A stretch of DNA of 64,000 nucleotides from JBBRHQ01 sp963815645 (lineage in GTDB: Bacteria; Actinomycetota; Thermoleophilia; Solirubrobacterales; 70-9): positions 1,054,001 to 1,118,000 of the forward strand of contig CAWFHL010000001.1 in NCBI GenBank assembly GCA_963815645.1, written 5' to 3'. Shown one piece after another: positions 25,736 to 34,532 of this stretch; the first letter of the stretch is position 1, and every line of letters begins with the position of its first letter. The notes beneath the pieces were generated by a model. That model was not told the DNA's origin and made no database searches. It saw only the letters and a list, made by a program, of their open reading frames with translations. The position numbers and the translations under genes are program-made.

Positions 25736-26419
25736 CTAGAGGTCGCGCTCGGAGATCAGCCCGCTCTGCAGCGCCCGCTCGACCAGTCCGACCCGCTTCT
25801 GGTTCTGGGGCAGGTCCTCGACTCCGAACTTCTCGAACAGAGCCCGCAAGTGGGTCTTGACCGCGTCGACACTGAGGTGAAGCTCGTCGGCGATCTGCTG
25901 GTTGGTCGCCGGCGTGGCAAAGGCGGCGCCGTCCTTGAACGGCCGGCAGAGGGCGAGCAGCACCCGCCGCTGCCCGGGCGAGACCGTCGCGGCCTCTGAG
26001 ACCTCGCCGGCGATCATCGTGCTCTCGGAGCTCTCCTCGCCCGGCACCCGGTAGAGGACGACCGTCTGCCCGAAGCGGATCATGTCCTGGTCGCGCAGGT
26101 GGCGGCGCCCGCGGACGCGCTCGCCGTTGACGAAAGAGCCGTTGCGGGAGAGACCGTCGTCGACCAGGGTGCACTCGTCGCGGACCACCTCGATCTGTGC
26201 GTGCAGGCCGGAGACCTCCTCGTCCCAATCGATGCGGATGTCGGCCGAGCCGCGGCGGCCGACCCAGAGCTCGGTCGTCCCGGCGGCGATCGGGAGGATC
26301 CGCTGCTCACCGCCGTCGTCGCGATAGACGATGAAAGGACGCCCCGCCCGCTCTGCCTCGATCTGCGCCTTCAGCTCCGGAGCGGTCGTCGCCCGGGGGC
26401 CATGGGGAGCGTCACTCAT
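25736..26419 (-). CDS. FHA-domain transcriptional regulator with C-terminal HTH
   Basis: 227 residues. FHA fold at ~45-125: LWVGRRGSADIRID (phosphopeptide Arg), VSGLHAQIEV (Ser/His), DDGLSRNGSFVNGERV (Arg-Asn). A linker is followed by a helix-turn-helix at ~165-205, NQQIADELHLSVDAVKTHLRALFEKF, of the LuxR/SARP-like layout. It should read phosphothreonine on a partner, probably a Ser/Thr kinase not in this window. It is divergent from the FtsH-like gene 163 bases away. Confidence 0.83.
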   Translation of the reverse strand: MSDAPHGPRATTAPELKAQIEAERAGRPFIVYRDDGGEQRILPIAAGTTELWVGRRGSADIRIDWDEEVSGLHAQIEVVRDECTLVDDGLSRNGSFVNGERVRGRRHLRDQDMIRFGQTVVLYRVPGEESSESTMIAGEVSEAATVSPGQRRVLLALCRPFKDGAAFATPATNQQIADELHLSVDAVKTHLRALFEKFGVEDLPQNQKRVGLVERALQSGLISERDL

Positions 26420-26582
26420 GCCCTGATCCTAGAGAGCGGATCTGCGGCCTGGCATTAGCCGATCAACCACATCTCGACGAATGTGCGAGTGAGTATTGGG
26501 GCTTCTCTTGCCACACTGGAACCAGTCCTTTTTCCCACGGCAGGGAGTGTGACCCGATGGACCGCCCGATCCCAGAAGCCCA

Positions 26583-28139
26583 ATGAGCGCCGCCGCGATC
26601 AGCGATTTCTTCTTCGCCTGGTACCCGGTGTTCGGCGTCCTCTTCATGGCGGGGCTGCTCTGCGTCTTCGCCCTGCTGCTGCGCCAGACGATGCGCTCGA
26701 CCAAGCCGGAGACGATCCGCTCCAGCAAGACGGCGCCGGTTGGCTGGGATGATGTGCAGGGAGTCGATGCAGCCAAGGACGAGCTGATGGACGTAGCCGC
26801 CTGGCTGCGCGACCCGGACCGCTTCAGGGCACTTGGCGCCCAGCCCCCGCGCGGGGTGCTCCTCTTCGGCCCTCCCGGGACCGGCAAGACGATGCTGGCC
26901 CGGGCCGTCGCAGGGCAGGCGGGGGTGGACTTCTTCGCCGCCTCCGGCTCGAGCTTCGTCGAGATGTTCGTGGGCAGGGGCGCGGCACGCATCCGCCGCC
27001 TCTTCAAAGAGGCGCGCAAGGCAGGTCGCGCGGTGATCTTCATCGACGAGCTCGACGCGGTCGGGGGCAGCCGCACCGGCGGGGGCGACGGGGGCAGCAG
27101 CGAGCGCGAGCAGGCGCTGAACCAGTTGCTGGTCGAGCTCGACGGCTTCGAGCGCGACCCAGCGACGGTGATCGTGATCGCTGCCTCGAACAACGTCGGG
27201 AAGCTCGACCATGCACTGCTTCGCCCGGGGCGCTTCGACCGCCAGGTCCTGGTCGCGCCTCCCGACCGCGACGGGCGCGAGGCGATCCTCCGGGCCCACG
27301 CCGAGGGCAAGCCCCTCGCCGACGACCTCGACCTCACCGATGTCGCCCGCAAGACGACCGGGATGACCGGAGCCCAGCTCGCCAACTCGCTCAACGAGGC
27401 GGCGATCATCGCCGGGCGGGCGGGCCGCAAGGCGACCCGACGGGAGGACCTCGACGAAGCGCTGCTGCGCCAGTCGGTCGGATCCCAACAGTCGCGGCGC
27501 CTCACCCAGAAGGAGCGGCGGATCGTCGCGTATCACGAAGGAGGCCATGCGCTGTGCCGCAGGCTGGTCGGACTGGATCCCCCGGAGATCCTCAGCATCG
27601 TCCCGCGGGGACCGGCGCTCGGCTTCGTCGGCCACTCGCCGCAGGAGGACACCTACATGCGATCTCGAGACCAGCTGCTCGACGAGACCGTCACCCTGCT
27701 CGGGGGGCGGGCCGCCGAGGAGCTGGTATTCGGGGAGGCCTACACCGGCGCCGCCGACGACCTCGCACGCGTGCACGCGGTCTGCAAGCAGATGATCTCC
27801 GAGTTCGGGATGGGGATCGAGAGCGATTCGTCCGGAGACGCGCCGATCGCCCTGCCGACCGAGGACTACTCGCTGTCCGATCGCACCCGTCGCGACGTCG
27901 ACCTCGGCGCGATGGCGATCGCCCGCGACGCGCATCGCCGTTCGCTCAGTCTGCTCAGCGCCAACCGATGCTGCCTCGACGACCTCGCCGCAAATGCGCT
28001 GGAGCGTGAGACGCTGACCCGAGAGGACCTCGACGAGATCTTCGCGGCGCATCGGCTTCAGACCTCGGAGCTTCCCGCCGTCGAAGCGGCGCTGATGGAG
28101 CTCTCCAACCAGCCGCCGGACTCCGAGTCGCTCGCCTGA
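26583..28139 (+). CDS. FtsH-like membrane AAA+ zinc metalloprotease, short form
   Basis: 518 residues, about 100 shorter than E. coli FtsH. One N-terminal membrane segment (residues ~10-34, FAWYPVFGVLFMAGLLCVFALLL) replaces the usual two helices and periplasmic domain. Walker A GPPGTGKT at 96-103, Walker B VIFIDELDAVG near 151-161, pore loop FVEMFVGRGAARIR with the FVG motif, SRH arginines in RPGRFDR, and zinc site HEGGH at 318-322 with the third ligand in YTGAADDLARV. HEGGH replaces the canonical HEAGH, keeping all ligands. It should degrade membrane or misfolded proteins. It lies just before the stress-sigma block. Confidence 0.88.
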   Translation: MSAAAISDFFFAWYPVFGVLFMAGLLCVFALLLRQTMRSTKPETIRSSKTAPVGWDDVQGVDAAKDELMDVAAWLRDPDRFRALGAQPPRGVLLFGPPGTGKTMLARAVAGQAGVDFFAASGSSFVEMFVGRGAARIRRLFKEARKAGRAVIFIDELDAVGGSRTGGGDGGSSEREQALNQLLVELDGFERDPATVIVIAASNNVGKLDHALLRPGRFDRQVLVAPPDRDGREAILRAHAEGKPLADDLDLTDVARKTTGMTGAQLANSLNEAAIIAGRAGRKATRREDLDEALLRQSVGSQQSRRLTQKERRIVAYHEGGHALCRRLVGLDPPEILSIVPRGPALGFVGHSPQEDTYMRSRDQLLDETVTLLGGRAAEELVFGEAYTGAADDLARVHAVCKQMISEFGMGIESDSSGDAPIALPTEDYSLSDRTRRDVDLGAMAIARDAHRRSLSLLSANRCCLDDLAANALERETLTREDLDEIFAAHRLQTSELPAVEAALMELSNQPPDSESLA

Positions 28140-28215
28140 TCGCAGCGCTCTGATCGACTCGATTCGGCGATCGCGCTGAGCCCGTTTCGATGGGGGATTG
28201 AGCCGGGCGGCTAAC

Positions 28216-28241
28216 GTTTTGGCGTGAGAGGTTCCGGGTAT
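28216..28241 (+). promoter_or_regulatory. SigF/SigB-type promoter of the sigma-factor gene
   Basis: GTTTT at 28216-28220, 15 bases, GGGTAT at 28236-28241, about 100 bases before the sigma-factor start. This fits the GTTT-N15/16-GGGTAT consensus known for SigB (Bacillus) and SigF (mycobacteria), so the gene should be autoregulated. The 206-base gap 28140-28345 holds nothing else I can identify. Confidence 0.75.
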
Positions 28242-28345
28242 GCGGAGGGAGTCCGGCCGGTGCGCCCCGTGCGCTGCGATGAATCAGGCAAGGCTCCATC
28301 GCAGTGCGCGCTTTGGCGCGGCCGGGATCACGGAACTGATCATCC

Positions 28346-29182
28346 GTGCCTGTGATGTCAGACCAAGCTCATACATCTGGGGAAATCGAGCCCGCTTCGG
28401 AGTCTGGGCTGCCGAGTCTGGAGAGCGAGTCGGCGCTGTGGAGACGGCTGCGCGAAGAGGACGACCAGACGGCACGCGAGGAGCTGGTGAGGCGCTACTT
28501 ACCCTACGCGACGAGCCTTGCCCGGCGCTACCGGGCAGCGGCCGAGCCCTCCGATGACCTAATCCAGGTGGCCAGCGTCGGCTTGCTGAATGCGATCGAC
28601 CGTTTCGATCCGGAGCGAGGAATCCCCTTTCTGGGCTTTGCCGCGCCGACCATCCTCGGCGAGCTGAAGCGGCATTTTCGCGACCGGGTCTGGACCCTAC
28701 GCGTGCCGCGGGGGCTCCACGACCGGATCGCCGAGGTCGACAAGGCGATCGGGGAGCTGGGGACCGACTTCCAAAGAGCTCCCTCGGTTCGCGAGATCGC
28801 CGAGCGCCTCGGCATCGACGAAATGGACGTGCTGGAAGTGTTCGAGGCCGGTCAGAACCGCCGCACCCTCTCGCTCGAGAAGCCCGCCGGTCCCGACGAA
28901 GGCGACGACCCAAGGCCCGCCGATTGGATCGGCAGCGAGGACGAGAGTTTCGAGCTGATCGAGGGCCGGATCGCTCTCGAGAGCGCCCTCCCCCAGCTCA
29001 CCGACCGCGAGCGGCTGGTCCTGCGCCTCAGGTTCGTGGAGGACATGACCCAGTCCCAGATAGCTGAGAAGATCGGGCACTCCCAGATGCACGTCTCCCG
29101 CATCCTGCGTCGCACCCTGGCCAGGATCCGGGAGCAGATCGAGGAGGACGAGTCGATCGATTCCCGGGCCCGGGAGCCCTAG
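28346..29182 (+). CDS. RNA polymerase sigma factor, SigB/SigF/SigG subfamily (stress sigma)
   Basis: 278 residues from GTG 28346; ATG 28355 is equally possible. Region 2 is seen in ARRYRAAAEPSDDLIQVASVGLLNAIDRFDPERGIPF, with region 2.4 ILGELKRHFRDRVWTLRVPRGLHD; region 3 in REIAERLGIDEMDVLE; region 4 HTH in RLRFVEDMTQSQIAEKIGHSQMHVSRILRR. This is the layout of group-3 general-stress/sporulation sigma factors (SigB, SigF). It is followed convergently by its presumed anti-sigma factor and preceded by a promoter of its own type. Confidence 0.93.
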   Translation: MPVMSDQAHTSGEIEPASESGLPSLESESALWRRLREEDDQTAREELVRRYLPYATSLARRYRAAAEPSDDLIQVASVGLLNAIDRFDPERGIPFLGFAAPTILGELKRHFRDRVWTLRVPRGLHDRIAEVDKAIGELGTDFQRAPSVREIAERLGIDEMDVLEVFEAGQNRRTLSLEKPAGPDEGDDPRPADWIGSEDESFELIEGRIALESALPQLTDRERLVLRLRFVEDMTQSQIAEKIGHSQMHVSRILRRTLARIREQIEEDESIDSRAREP

Positions 29183-29188
29183 TCCGCC

Positions 29189-30016
29189 CTAGGCGAGCCC
29201 GGCGATGCGGTAGACGACGTACTCGCCGCCGTCGAGCTTCTCGGTCCGGACCTCCTCAGCGATCGCTTCGATCGACCCGCCGATCTCGGGGAGGGTGAGC
29301 CCGTCGCGGAGGCGGGTTGCGCCGGCCTCGGTCAGCGGCCCGATCCGCAGATCGATGCCGCCATCTCCGTCCGAGATGGACAGGCCCGGTTCTCCTCCTT
29401 CGAAGACGGCCGGAACGCCCGCCGAGATCGCATCAGCCAGCAGCATCGCGTCGGAGATCTGATCTATCGATAGATCACGCCGGGAGCCGAAAGCGCTGAC
29501 CGCACGGGAAAGGGTCGGGGAGAGAAGCTCGGGGCGCGAGGCGACGATCCGCATCTCCCCCGACAGGGATTCGGGCCCCTCTGCGGTGGCGTCGATCGAG
29601 CCCGGCTCCTCGCCCGAGATCGGCAGGCGCATCGTGATCGTCGTTCCCCGGTCCACTCCTCCGCTGATCGCGAAGCTGCTGCAAAGGCGGGAGATCAGCG
29701 AGAAGCCGAGGCGCAGGCTGGAGCCGTTCTGCTCGAGGTCCACCGAGGGGCGGATACCGGCGCCCGAGTCGCTGACCGTTATCAGCAGCGAATCAGCCTC
29801 GGGAGAGACCGCGATCCGCATCAGCCCGGTGCCCCCCGGATAGGCGTGGACAACGACGTTCATGCAGGCCTCGGTGACAACCGTCTTCAGGTCCGCGAGC
29901 CGCTCCTCGTCCATGCCGCGATCCGCGGCGAGGCCGGCGAACGCATGACGGACCAGAGCTACGTTCCCAGCCTCCGCCGGAAGGGTCATCTCGAGTCCCT
30001 CTGTTCGCTCGCTCAT
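29189..30016 (-). CDS. RsbW-like anti-sigma serine kinase with extra C-terminal domain
   Basis: 275 residues from ATG 30016, preceded by GGGAGGGAAG. Residues 1-135 are a HATPase of the RsbW/SpoIIAB class: VVTEACMNVVVHAYPGG (N box), ITVSDSGAGIRP (G1) and GTTITMRLPI. Residues ~140-275 form a second region (MRIVASRPELLSPTLSRAV, ISDAMLLADAISAG, LRIGPLTEAGATRLRDG) that may be a degenerate copy; true RsbW is about 160 residues. It should bind the sigma factor and phosphorylate a STAS antagonist. Convergent with the sigma gene, six bases apart, downstream of the phosphatase gene. Confidence 0.85.
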   Translation of the reverse strand: MSERTEGLEMTLPAEAGNVALVRHAFAGLAADRGMDEERLADLKTVVTEACMNVVVHAYPGGTGLMRIAVSPEADSLLITVSDSGAGIRPSVDLEQNGSSLRLGFSLISRLCSSFAISGGVDRGTTITMRLPISGEEPGSIDATAEGPESLSGEMRIVASRPELLSPTLSRAVSAFGSRRDLSIDQISDAMLLADAISAGVPAVFEGGEPGLSISDGDGGIDLRIGPLTEAGATRLRDGLTLPEIGGSIEAIAEEVRTEKLDGGEYVVYRIAGLA

Positions 30017-30103
30017 CGGCCGCGCTTCCCTCCCGCCACCGGGCTCGTGGCCGCTACCGATGCGGCCACGCATCTTGGTGCTCTGGGCCAGGATGTCTCC
30101 CGG

Positions 30104-30129
30104 CTACCCCGTCTCGCGCCTGACAAAAC
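30104..30129 (-). promoter_or_regulatory. SigF/SigB-type promoter of the anti-sigma gene
   Basis: On the minus strand GTTTT (30129-30125), 15 bases, GGGTAG (30109-30104). It lies between the phosphatase stop and the anti-sigma start, leaving a leader of about 80 bases. Same spacing as the promoter of the sigma gene, so sigma and anti-sigma are predicted to rise together. Confidence 0.72.
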
Positions 30130-30139
30130 CGCATCCCGC

Positions 30140-32717
30140 TCAAGCATTCGCTGAGAGCTCGCCTTTCCGGGAGGAGAGCTCGGGGAGAAGCGCCTCGGTC
30201 CTCATCACCGCCAGGAATGCCGCGTCGTCGCCGACGTTGCCGTCGCAGAAATCTTCGAGGTCGGTGTCGATCATGCGGACCGCCTCCGCCGGGCCCCTGA
30301 CCTCGCGGAGCCGCTCCCGGAGGCGCTCCTCGCCGAAGCGCCCGGTGGAAGAGCGGGCCTCTGTCACCCCATCGGTGTAGAGGACCAGCTGCTCGCCGTA
30401 GCTCAACGGCACCGTCTCGAGCTCCCAGGCTGCATCATCGAAAGCGCCGAGCACCGGTCCGTCGGGGGCGATCTCGCTTACCGCGCCATCCGAGATCAGC
30501 AGAGGCGGAGGGTGTCCGGCAACGGCCACCTCGACTGCTGTCCCCTCAGGCCAGTTGAGGGTCAGCGCAGCGACGCTGCAAAGCGCACCACCGCGCTGCG
30601 CCAGGAGCGCTCTGTTCAGCTGGGAGAGAGCGTCGAGCGGGCTGCCGGTCATCGACCCGGCGGTACGCAAGGTGTTTCGGGCGACCGCAGCGATCGACGC
30701 CGCTCGCGCTCCGTGCCCGGTGACGTCGCCGATCACGAGCATCCATCCGTCCTCGATCCTGAACAGGTCATAGAAGTCCCCGCCGATCATGTTCTCCGAC
30801 CCCGCCGGCCGGTAGAGCGCCGCTACCGACCAGCCGGGAATGTGGGGTATCGGCGGCGGCCGCAGACCCCGCTGAAGTGTCTCGGCGATCTCCATGCGCT
30901 CGCCCGCCACCCGGGCGTTCTCCATTGCCAGCGCGGTCCGTTCGGCGATCCGCTCGGCGATCTCCCGGTCGAGCTCATCGAAGCCGCGCCGGTCCGCCTG
31001 GTTGGCGAAGTTGAGCGTGCCGATCACACGCGATCCCGCCATCAGCGGCAGGATCATCACCGAGCCGATCTCCAGATCCCGCAGTCGGCCGGCCCGGCGA
31101 TCATCGCGTGCCTCAGCGCCGATCAACGACCCGAGGTCGTCGGCGACCAACGCCCTGCCGGTTTCGAAGATCGTCTGCAGCGCCCCCTCCCCCCCGAGAT
31201 CGAGCGGATATTCCGAGGCCAGGGCCTGGATCTGCTCGGCCCGCTCCGGGTCCTGGTGGGCCAGGGCAACCATCGCACAGGGTCCCGTCATCGGCGGGGA
31301 GATGGACGCTGCAGCAATCCGCCAGCTGCGGGATCAACAGCGCGACAAGCTGCTGGAGCATCGCTTCGAAGTCGGTCGATGTTGCCAGAAGCTCGCCGGT
31401 CTTCGCGAGCACCGATTGGGCGAACTCCGCCAGCTTGATGTCGGTGACGTCCTCGAAAACCGAGACCGCGTAGATCGGCATGCCATCCGAACCCGGGACG
31501 GCACGCGATCGAATCCGAACCCAGGTCTCCTTGCCGCTCTCGGAGTTCACCATGCGGACGATCTGCGGCTCTCCGACCTCGCCCCGAAGGGCTCGCTGCG
31601 GAGCCATCTCACGGCGGTCGAGCGGCTCGCCCGACTCGTCGAAAAGGTGATTCTTGACCTCTCCCGCGCGGGCCGCCTCGATCATCTCCTCGAGCGAGCG
31701 ATGTCCGCCGAGCTCGACCGCGGCCTGATTGGCGAAGATCAGCTCGCCGTTGCGGTCGACAATGCCGACGGCTTCGTCGAGCACCGCCATAACCGTGTCC
31801 ATTCGTCGCTCGACGCTCTCCAGATCGGTGAACAGGCCGGCGTTGTCAAGGGCGATGGCGATCCGGTCGGCGAGCACGCGGGCGAAGCGCACGTCCTCCC
31901 TCGAGTGGCGGCGGCCCGACCAGGCATCGACCAGGGTCAGCGCGCCAATCCGTCGCTCCCTGGAAGTGAGGGCGAGGGTGATGAAGGAGCGGACGCCGAT
32001 CGAGCGCAGGAACTCGAGGTCCTCGGGCGAGTGCGCCATCGCCTCCAGGTCCGTGTCCCTGGCGTTCTCGATGAACAACGGCTCCAGCAGCGCTCCCCGA
32101 CCCTCGAGGATGTGCTGCGGGAGCGACGGCTCGCGGCCGGCGAGCCGGGGCTCCAACTCCCCGCTCCGCGGGGCGGCGACCTTGACCGCGACCCGCTCGA
32201 CCCGGTCGTCGGTGATCACGTCGATCATGCAGAGGTCGGCCAGCTCGGGCACACAGAGCTGGGTTATCCGCTCCAGAGTGGAGGCGACCGACGTGGACCC
32301 GTCGGCGACTTCCGCCACTTCGTTCAGCAGCCCCAACCGCCCGCTCACCCGTCGGCTTTCGTCGATCACGAAGGCTGCGTAGCAGGCGAACCCGGCCGCC
32401 CCGATCAGCAGCGACATCCTGATCAGGTAGTCGGCTGAGCCGAAGTTGTGGTTCCAGGCCCCGCTTGCCGCCGCGATGACGAAGGTAAGGACCGCAACGG
32501 TCACCGTCGCCCGACGGGCACCTCGCAAGGCGGTGAGGAACGGGGCAACGGCAAACGCACCGATCAGGACCACCGATCTCCCAGACCTGAGATCGAAGAG
32601 CACCACTGCGCCGATGAACAGCAGCGACGGAATCAGCCCCGACCAGTCCTTACGCCCTCCCGGCAGGGCCAGATGCAACCTGGAGCTTGTCGGCGCCGCC
32701 CCCATCCGAGCCCCCAT
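30140..32717 (-). pseudogene. Sensor PP2C phosphatase (RsbU/SpoIIE-type), single frameshift
   Basis: Two frames join into one ~858-residue protein. Frame one (32717 to about 31285): three or four membrane helices (~25-110), a GAF domain (~130-300) and a PAS domain (~310-430: VMAVLDEAVGIVDRNGELIFANQAA), then the start of a second GAF. Frame two (to 30140): rest of GAF2 and a SpoIIE-type PP2C with GGDFYDLF, GDVTGHGARAAS, YTDGVTEARS and NVGDDAAFLAV, with the Asp metal ligands kept. One missing base near 31285 (after PADDGTLC) explains the break. It would dephosphorylate STAS antagonists and so free the sigma factor. Sequencing error seems more likely than decay, because both halves are well conserved. 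Confidence 0.82.
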
Positions 32718-32748
32718 TGTCCTCCATCTCAGGAGGAAATGGGGGCTC
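32708..32748 (-). promoter_or_regulatory. Hairpin covering start codon and ribosome site of the phosphatase gene
   Basis: The minus-strand RNA folds with GAGCCCCCATT pairing AATGGGGGCTC (11 bp) and TCCTCC pairing GGAGGA (6 bp), one bulged base and a 6-base loop. The ATG at 32717 and the only GGAGGA element are both in the stem. There is no U-run, so it is a poor terminator for the upstream DJ-1 gene. It could gate translation of the phosphatase. Confidence 0.6.
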
Positions 32749-32768
32749 TGAGGCCTGGCCGAGCCAGG

Positions 32769-33350
32769 TTAGGCCGAAACGGCCTTCTCGGTCTGTGCCT
32801 GGTGTATTCCCTCGGCGACCTCCTCGATCACCTTCGAGGAGAACGCCTCGAGGTCGTCGGGCTTGCGGCTGGTAACCAGGCCCTGGTCGACGTGGACCTC
32901 CTCATCGACCCACTCGGCTCCGGCGTTGCGCAAATCCGTCTTCAGACTGGGCCAGGAGGTCAGGGTCCGTCCCCTGACGACATCAGCCTCAATCAGGGTC
33001 CAGGGCCCATGGCAAATCGCGCCTACGGGCTTGCCCTGCTCGAAGAAGGAGCGGACGAACGACACCGCCCGATCGTCGGTGCGCAGCAGGTCGGGGTTGG
33101 CGACTCCCCCAGGCAGAACCAGGGCGTCGTATTCCGAGGCCTCGCTTTCGTCGAGCGAACGGTCGGCCTCGAGGCGATCGCCCTTGTCGAGGTGGTTGAA
33201 CGCCTGGATCACCCCTCCGTCGGGAGCGATCAGATCGACCTCAGCGCCCGCAGCGCGAACCGCCTCGAGCGGCTGGGTCAACTCCACCTGCTCGGCTCCT
33301 TCGGCGGCGACCAGAAAGGCGACTCGTTTGCCCTGAATCTCCTCGCTCAT
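32769..33350 (-). CDS. DJ-1/PfpI family protein (type 1 glutamine amidotransferase-like)
   Basis: 193 residues. KRVAFLVAAEGAEQVELTQPLEAV at the N-terminus, DALVLPGGVANPDLLR in the middle and the nucleophile elbow VGAICHGPW with Cys (~residue 112) plus adjacent His; the Glu of the triad is in the (A/G)AEGAEQVE loop. This is the YhbO/PfpI subgroup linked to stress and glycation repair. GGAGGTCATGCC region gives a ribosome site. It starts from a SigF-type promoter and is upstream of the phosphatase gene on the same strand, so it may be the first gene of the phosphatase-anti-sigma operon. Confidence 0.9.
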   Translation of the reverse strand: MSEEIQGKRVAFLVAAEGAEQVELTQPLEAVRAAGAEVDLIAPDGGVIQAFNHLDKGDRLEADRSLDESEASEYDALVLPGGVANPDLLRTDDRAVSFVRSFFEQGKPVGAICHGPWTLIEADVVRGRTLTSWPSLKTDLRNAGAEWVDEEVHVDQGLVTSRKPDDLEAFSSKVIEEVAEGIHQAQTEKAVSA

Positions 33351-33387
33351 TCGGCATGACCTCCTCGTGTTGGGGGTTGTCCTCCAG

Positions 33388-33412
33388 CTACCCGGAGGGT
33401 GTCCGGCTAACC
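33388..33412 (-). promoter_or_regulatory. SigF/SigB-type promoter of the DJ-1 gene
   Basis: Minus-strand GGTTA (33412-33408), 14 bases, GGGTAG (33393-33388), 38 bases before the DJ-1 start. It overlaps the tail of the MEDS gene upstream. Confidence 0.62.
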
Positions 33413-34381
33413 CCTGAGGCTCGGCTCGAAGACGGTGACCGGGGACTCTTCGACCCGCATGTGAACCCGTGCCCGGGTCCCCGATTCCTGCGATCGGATC
33501 TCGACCAGATCGCTCACCTGGTTGACGATCCAGAGGCCGCGTCCTGAGATCTGCTCGGGATCCGGCTTGCGGCGCCCGGCAAGCGGATCCTCGATCGTGC
33601 CCCCGCCTTCGACCTCACAGATCAGCTCTCCCTTCTCGCGCCATGCTCGCGCCACCCCGCCCCCTCCGGAGTGACGGATGCTGTTGGTCGCCAACTCGTT
33701 GAGGGCCAGAGCCAGATCCTCGGTCCGCCGCGGGTCGAGCCCGGCGGCCTGCGCATGAGCGGTGGCGAAGCTGCGGACCGATTTCAGATCGGAGGCGGAG
33801 AAGCTGAGCTCGGCGGCGCCGGCGCGGGGAGGGGGAAGCACACCCGCGAACGGCAGCGATGCCCCCTCCTCCCCAGAGTATGAGTCGCTTTCGCCGCTGG
33901 CTCCAGCCTCGGAGAGCTCAGGGTGTGTGCAGCCGGCGCCGGCGATCACCTCGGGGTCGAGCGCCGAGCGGTCGTACGGGCAGCGAAGCCAGAAGCCCTC
34001 GGCGTCGGCGAAGGCGAGGTTGACGAGGGCCTCATGGCGCCGGCACTCCTCGATCTCCGGCTTGCTGCGATCGGCCCAGATCGGCTCGCCGATCCCCCGG
34101 ACTGGCCGGTCTCCGCCGCCACAGTCATCGTAGAACTGACGCCAGGCGGGGACGATCCTCGCGGGGTTCCGGCCCAGCTCGTCGAACTCGAGGAAGCTGA
34201 CCGATTCCGCCTGACCGTGGCTGCCCAGCGCCAGCTGCAGCAGCTCCAGTCTCTCGCGGTTGGCGGCCACCAGCACCGGCTCACCGGCCGCGCGACCGTC
34301 TGATACGAACGGCAGGGTGCCGGCGACGAACTCCGCGTCGGACGAGTAGAAGAGCGCTTCGTGTCTGAAACTGTCGGTCAC
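33407..34381 (-). CDS. MEDS sensory domain fused to RsbW-like anti-sigma kinase domain
   Basis: 324 residues from GTG 34381. Residues ~1-165 match the MEDS (DcmR-like) domain: FRHEALFYSSDAEFVAGTLPFV, GEPVLVAANRERLELL, CRRHEALVNLAFADAEGFWLRCPYD. Residues ~190-315 are a HATPase_c_2 domain: LALALNELATNSIRHSGGGG (N box) and SGRGLWIVNQVSDLVEI (G2-like). Together this is a common actinobacterial sensor/anti-sigma protein that feeds into partner switching. It lies just upstream of DJ-1 on the same strand. The signal sensed is not known. Confidence 0.86.
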   Translation of the reverse strand: MTDSFRHEALFYSSDAEFVAGTLPFVSDGRAAGEPVLVAANRERLELLQLALGSHGQAESVSFLEFDELGRNPARIVPAWRQFYDDCGGGDRPVRGIGEPIWADRSKPEIEECRRHEALVNLAFADAEGFWLRCPYDRSALDPEVIAGAGCTHPELSEAGASGESDSYSGEEGASLPFAGVLPPPRAGAAELSFSASDLKSVRSFATAHAQAAGLDPRRTEDLALALNELATNSIRHSGGGGVARAWREKGELICEVEGGGTIEDPLAGRRKPDPEQISGRGLWIVNQVSDLVEIRSQESGTRARVHMRVEESPVTVFEPSLRG

Positions 34382-34435
34382 AACCCCGCGTGGGGTGCCT
34401 GAACCGCTTGCCGGGCCACCCCCTATGCTGGCCCT

Positions 34436-34466
34436 TGGCCATTTTGGCCAGTAGCTTCGAAGCTAC
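34436..34466. repeat. Adjacent perfect palindromes upstream of the MEDS gene
   Basis: TGGCC-ATTTT-GGCCA at 34436-34450 is followed directly by the perfect 16-base palindrome GTAGCTTCGAAGCTAC at 34451-34466. They lie about 55 bases before the MEDS gene start, in the 280-base gap between it and the divergent topoisomerase locus. They may be an operator or a terminator-like cruciform. A smaller stem, ACCCC-GCGT-GGGGT, is at about 34384-34396. Confidence 0.55.
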
Positions 34467-34532
34467 CCCTGATTTGGAGAGCTTCAATCCTCAATTGGCG
34501 GTAACTGACCGCGGCACGCGCAGGTGAATCAG

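Noticed and set aside
32708..32748. The 17-bp hairpin as an intrinsic terminator of the DJ-1 gene
   Set aside because: No U-run follows in the transcript direction, and the stem contains the next gene's start codon.
34382..34410. GGTTC-14-GGGTTG in front of the MEDS gene as another SigF-type promoter
   Set aside because: The -10 differs (GGGTTG) and ends at the GTG start, so transcription would begin inside the coding region.
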